Shown: positions 58,275 to 64,000 of the stretch, piece by piece
How the letters are laid out: each line of letters starts with the position of its first letter
Position numbering within the stretch: position 1 is the stretch's first letter
Assembly: GCF_014648775.1 (NCBI RefSeq)
Contig: NZ_BMRT01000009.1
Location: 62,001 to 126,000, forward strand
Length of the DNA stretch: 64,000 nt
Source: Streptomyces abikoensis
GTDB lineage: Bacteria; Actinomycetota; Actinomycetes; Streptomycetales; Streptomycetaceae
Direction of reading: 5' to 3'
Notes under the pieces: generated by a model
Database searches by the model: none
What the model was told of the DNA's origin: nothing
What the model saw: the letters and a program-made list of their open reading frames with translations, nothing else
Program-made: the position numbers and the translations under genes

Positions 58275-60302
58275 GTGGCCGATTCCGGCAACCCCAACGA
58301 GAACACCACCCCCTCCGAGGCCGTGGGCGCCGGGTCCGGCGCCCCTGGCGGTGGCGGTGAGACGTCGTACGACGCCAGTGCGATCACCGTGCTGGAGGGC
58401 CTGGACGCGGTCCGCAAGCGGCCCGGCATGTACATCGGTTCCACCGGCGAGCGCGGTCTCCACCACCTCGTCTACGAGGTCGTCGACAACTCCGTCGACG
58501 AGGCCCTCGCCGGTCACGCGGACACCATCGACGTGACGATCCTGTCCGACGGCGGCGTCCGCGTCGTCGACAACGGCCGTGGCATCCCGGTCGGCATCGT
58601 CCCCTCCGAGGGCAAGCCCGCCGTCGAGGTCGTCCTGACCGTGCTCCACGCGGGCGGCAAGTTCGGCGGCGGCGGCTACGCCGTCTCCGGCGGTCTCCAC
58701 GGCGTCGGCGTCTCCGTCGTCAACGCCCTGTCCACGCGCGTCGCGGTCGAGGTCAAGACCGACGGCTACCACTGGACGCAGGACTACAAGCTCGGCGTCC
58801 CGACCGCCCCGCTGCAGAAGAACGAGCCGACCGACGAGACCGGCACGTCCGTCACCTTCTGGGCCGACGGCGACATCTTCGAGACCACCGAGTACTCCTT
58901 CGAGACGCTCTCGCGGCGCTTCCAGGAGATGGCCTTCCTCAACAAGGGCCTGACCATCTCGCTGACCGACGAGCGCCCGGCCCACGTGGACGAGGAGGGC
59001 AAGCCCCTCTCCGTCCGCTACCACTACGAGGGCGGCATCTCCGACTTCGTCCGCTACCTCAACTCCCGCAAGGGCGAGGTCGTTCACCCCTCGGTGATCG
59101 CCTTCGAGGCCGAGGACAAGGAGCGGATGCTCTCCCTCGAGGTGTCGATGCAGTGGAACACCCAGTACAGCGAGGGTGTCTACAGCTTCGCCAACACCAT
59201 CCACACCCATGAGGGCGGCACCCACGAGGAGGGCTTCCGCGCGGCGCTCACCGGTCTGATCAACCGCTACGCGCGCGACAAGAAGCTGCTCCGCGAGAAG
59301 GACGACAACCTCACGGGCGACGACATCCGCGAGGGCCTGACGGCGATCATCTCCGTCAAGCTCGGCGAGCCGCAGTTCGAGGGCCAGACGAAGACGAAGC
59401 TGGGCAACACCGAGGCCAAGACCTTCGTCCAGAAGGTCGTCCACGAGCAGCTCACGGACTGGCTGGACCGCAACCCCAACGAGGCCTCGGACATCATCCG
59501 CAAGTCCATCCAGGCGGCCACCGCCCGGGTGGCGGCCCGCAAGGCGCGCGACCTGACCCGCCGCAAGGGCCTGCTGGAGACCGCGTCGCTGCCGGGCAAG
59601 CTCTCCGACTGCCAGTCGAACGAGCCGGCCAAGTGCGAGATCTTCATCGTCGAGGGTGACTCCGCCGGCGGTTCGGCCAAGTCCGGCCGCAACCCGCAGT
59701 ACCAGGCGATCCTCCCGATCCGAGGCAAGATCCTCAACGTCGAGAAGGCGCGGATCGACAAGATCCTGCAGAACACCGAGATCCAGGCGCTGATCTCCGC
59801 CTTCGGCACCGGTGTGCACGAGGACTTCGACATCTCGAAGCTCCGCTATCACAAGATCATCCTGATGGCGGACGCCGACGTCGACGGCCAGCACATCAAC
59901 ACCCTGCTGCTCACCTTCCTCTTCCGCTTTATGCGTCCGCTGGTCGAGGCCGGGCACGTCTACCTCTCCCGTCCCCCGCTGTACAAGATCAAGTGGAGCA
60001 GGGACGACTTCGAGTACGCGTACTCCGACCGTGAGCGCGACGCCCTGATCCAGCTGGGCCGGGAGAACGGCAAGCGGATCAAGGACGACTCGGTCCAGCG
60101 CTTCAAGGGTCTCGGCGAGATGAACGCCGAGGAGCTGCGCGTCACCACCATGGACGTCGACCACCGGGTGCTCGGCCAGGTCACGCTGGACGACGCCGCG
60201 CAGGCGGACGACCTGTTCTCGGTGCTCATGGGCGAGGACGTCGAGGCACGGCGCTCCTTCATCCAGCGCAACGCCAAGGACGTCCGCTTCCTCGACATCT
60301 GA
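58275..60302 (+). CDS. gyrB: DNA gyrase subunit B
   Basis: The 675-residue protein has a GHKL ATPase domain (EVVDNSVDEALAGH, VDNGRGIPVG, GGLHGVGVSVVNAL) and a TOPRIM domain (EIFIVEGDSAGGSAKSGR; LMADADVDGQHI). The C-terminal GyrA-contact segment ends RNAKDVRFLDI. It supplies the ATPase of gyrase that introduces negative supercoils. GTG 58275 follows AGAAAGGG. It lacks the second insert found in proteobacterial GyrB, as usual for actinobacteria. gyrA follows after 50 bases. Confidence 0.98.
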   Translation: MADSGNPNENTTPSEAVGAGSGAPGGGGETSYDASAITVLEGLDAVRKRPGMYIGSTGERGLHHLVYEVVDNSVDEALAGHADTIDVTILSDGGVRVVDNGRGIPVGIVPSEGKPAVEVVLTVLHAGGKFGGGGYAVSGGLHGVGVSVVNALSTRVAVEVKTDGYHWTQDYKLGVPTAPLQKNEPTDETGTSVTFWADGDIFETTEYSFETLSRRFQEMAFLNKGLTISLTDERPAHVDEEGKPLSVRYHYEGGISDFVRYLNSRKGEVVHPSVIAFEAEDKERMLSLEVSMQWNTQYSEGVYSFANTIHTHEGGTHEEGFRAALTGLINRYARDKKLLREKDDNLTGDDIREGLTAIISVKLGEPQFEGQTKTKLGNTEAKTFVQKVVHEQLTDWLDRNPNEASDIIRKSIQAATARVAARKARDLTRRKGLLETASLPGKLSDCQSNEPAKCEIFIVEGDSAGGSAKSGRNPQYQAILPIRGKILNVEKARIDKILQNTEIQALISAFGTGVHEDFDISKLRYHKIILMADADVDGQHINTLLLTFLFRFMRPLVEAGHVYLSRPPLYKIKWSRDDFEYAYSDRERDALIQLGRENGKRIKDDSVQRFKGLGEMNAEELRVTTMDVDHRVLGQVTLDDAAQADDLFSVLMGEDVEARRSFIQRNAKDVRFLDI

Positions 60303-60352
60303 GCCTGTCGGCCACTCGAAACAGCCGCAGCGCGAAAGGACTTTGAACAGCA

Positions 60353-62974
<2,622 letters not shown>

Positions 62975-62977
62975 TAC

Positions 62978-63910
62978 GTGAGTCGAGCCACGGGCACCGC
63001 CAAGAGCGGTGCGGGCGCCGAGCGGCAGGAAGCCGCCCCACCCGTCCCCTCCGACACGGAGGCCCGTGGCTCGGCCGCGGACGGCACGGCCGGTGAAGAC
63101 GGCGCTGCCGACAAGGCCGGCACGGCCGGCAAGGACGGCGCGGGCTCCCGGGCCGGTGGCACCAGGACCGCAGTCAAGGGGGAGACCATGACGGAGACCC
63201 GAGGTCCACAGCCGTACCACCCGCCGAAGGCGTACGAGCCTCCGGCCGAACGCTCCGATTCCGATTCCGCCTCCGAGCCCGCCGCCGAGGCCGCCAAGGC
63301 CTCCGGCGGGTCCGCCAAGGGGGCCAGGAACGGCAAGGGCGCCAAGGACGGGAAGCCCTCCCGGTCCGCCCAGGCCGGTCCGGCGGCCAAGTCCGGCCCG
63401 GCCGGTCAGGCCGCGAAGGCGGGCAAGGACGCGAAGGCCGCCAAGGTGCCCGGGCCCGCCCGGTCGCCCGAGGGTGCCGCCGGCCAGGACCCGGCCTCCG
63501 CGCAGCGCCCGGCGGCCCGTACGGCCCCCACGGGCCCGCGTACGCGCAAGGCCAGGCTGCGGGTGGCGAAGGCCGACCCGTGGTCGGTGATGAAGGTCAG
63601 CTTCCTGCTGTCGGTCGCCCTCGGCGTCTGCACGATCGTGGCCGCGGCCGTCCTGTGGTCGGTCATGGACGCGATGGGCGTCTTCCAGGCCGTCGGCGGC
63701 ACGGTCAGCGACGCCACGGCCTCCGGCGAGGGCGGCGGCTTCGACCTGGAGTCGTTCCTTTCGCTGCCGCACGTGCTGCTCTTCACGACCGTCATCGCGG
63801 TGGTCGACGTTGTGCTGGCGACCGCCCTGGCCACGCTGGCCGCCTTTGTCTACAACCTCGCCGCCGGTTTCGTGGGCGGTGTTGAGCTGACGCTCGCCGA
63901 GGACGAATAG
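62978..63910 (+). CDS. DUF3566 membrane protein downstream of gyrA
   Basis: The 310-residue protein is a long disordered Ala/Gly/Lys/Pro-rich N-terminus (~195 residues) followed by a compact DUF3566 domain with two transmembrane helices (FLLSVALGVCTIVAAAVLWSVM and LLFTTVIAVVDVVLATALATLAAFVYN). It matches M. tuberculosis Rv0007 by position and architecture. Such proteins are associated with the divisome or wall in mycobacteria, but function is not settled. GTG 62978. Confidence 0.88.
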   Translation: MSRATGTAKSGAGAERQEAAPPVPSDTEARGSAADGTAGEDGAADKAGTAGKDGAGSRAGGTRTAVKGETMTETRGPQPYHPPKAYEPPAERSDSDSASEPAAEAAKASGGSAKGARNGKGAKDGKPSRSAQAGPAAKSGPAGQAAKAGKDAKAAKVPGPARSPEGAAGQDPASAQRPAARTAPTGPRTRKARLRVAKADPWSVMKVSFLLSVALGVCTIVAAAVLWSVMDAMGVFQAVGGTVSDATASGEGGGFDLESFLSLPHVLLFTTVIAVVDVVLATALATLAAFVYNLAAGFVGGVELTLAEDE

Positions 63911-63940
63911 AGTCTCCCGGGGCACGGGGCCCGGGCGATT

Positions 63941-63969
63941 TTGGGACTGGGCCCCAAGTGCGCTAATCT
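63941..63969 (+). promoter_or_regulatory. Likely promoter of tRNA-Ile
   Basis: TTGGGA (63941-63946), 17-base spacer, TAATCT (63964-63969), about 18 bases before the tRNA 5' end. The -10 is good and the -35 moderate. Confidence 0.6.
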
Positions 63970-63987
63970 TTCGGTGTCGCAAGGCGC

Positions 63988-64000
63988 GGGGCTATAGCTC
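63988..64000 (+). tRNA. tRNA-Ile (first 13 bases, cut by window edge)
   Basis: GGGGCTATAGCTC is the 5' acceptor and D-stem start of bacterial tRNA-Ile(GAT). Its location after gyrA and the DUF3566 gene matches actinobacterial genomes, where tRNA-Ile and tRNA-Ala follow gyrA. Confidence 0.85.

Overview
The window is chromosomal DNA of a high-GC actinomycete, almost certainly Streptomyces or a close relative in the Streptomycetaceae. It carries the replication-origin region. GC is very high, GTG starts are frequent, and the gene order gyrA-gyrB-(DciA/DUF721)-recF-gnd-dnaN-oriC-dnaA-rpmH-rnpA-yidD-yidC-jag-rsmG-parA-parB is the classic Streptomyces origin layout. From memory the whole order matches the block around SCO3872-SCO3928 of S. 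coelicolor. The sporulation gene ssgA and a long linker in DnaA point the same way.

Region 1 (1-16.1 kb) is mixed housekeeping and accessory content: the 5' end of thiC with a TPP riboswitch, a YibE/F membrane protein, an NfeD-like/flotillin pair, ssgA, small membrane proteins, and a series of regulators (LysR, MarR, TetR) with transport and metabolic genes (MFS, NUDIX, flavohaemoprotein, HAD phosphatase, aminotransferase, serine hydrolase). ssgA lacks its usual partner ssgR.

Region 2 (16.1-34.3 kb) holds dnaB and the rpsF-ssb-rpsR-rplI operon. It then carries cell-envelope genes (FemX, an alanine-racemase-like protein, a membrane glycosyltransferase and a class A PBP), a PadR regulator followed by inositol-phosphate synthase, an MFS protein and cca. 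A cluster of DnaA-box-like sites lies between dnaB and a MATE exporter.

Region 3 (34.4-44.7 kb) is an envelope/redox block on the + strand: a large secreted or membrane protein, MurJ, a pseudokinase that is fused to MurJ in mycobacteria, an ECF sigma factor (SigM type) with its anti-sigma factor, and trxB-trxA under a textbook SigR promoter.

Region 4 (45-64 kb) is the segregation and replication core. parAB, rsmG, jag, yidC, yidD, rnpA and rpmH run on the - strand. dnaA, oriC, dnaN, gnd, recF, dciA, gyrB, gyrA, a DUF3566 protein and the first 13 bases of tRNA-Ile run on the + strand.

Seven perfect ParB-binding parS sites (GTTTCACGTGAAAC) and two one-mismatch sites lie between 32.7 and 47.4 kb. 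Some sit in transcription-terminator hairpins. Others lie within genes, always in the same reading frame, encoding Val-Ser-Arg-Glu-Thr in linker segments. Together dnaA/oriC/dnaB/DciA/dnaN/ssb/gyrase replicate the chromosome, parABS segregates it, and the neighbouring MurJ/FemX/PBP/SsgA genes build and divide the wall. I found no prophage, insertion sequence, CRISPR array, defence island or biosynthetic gene cluster.
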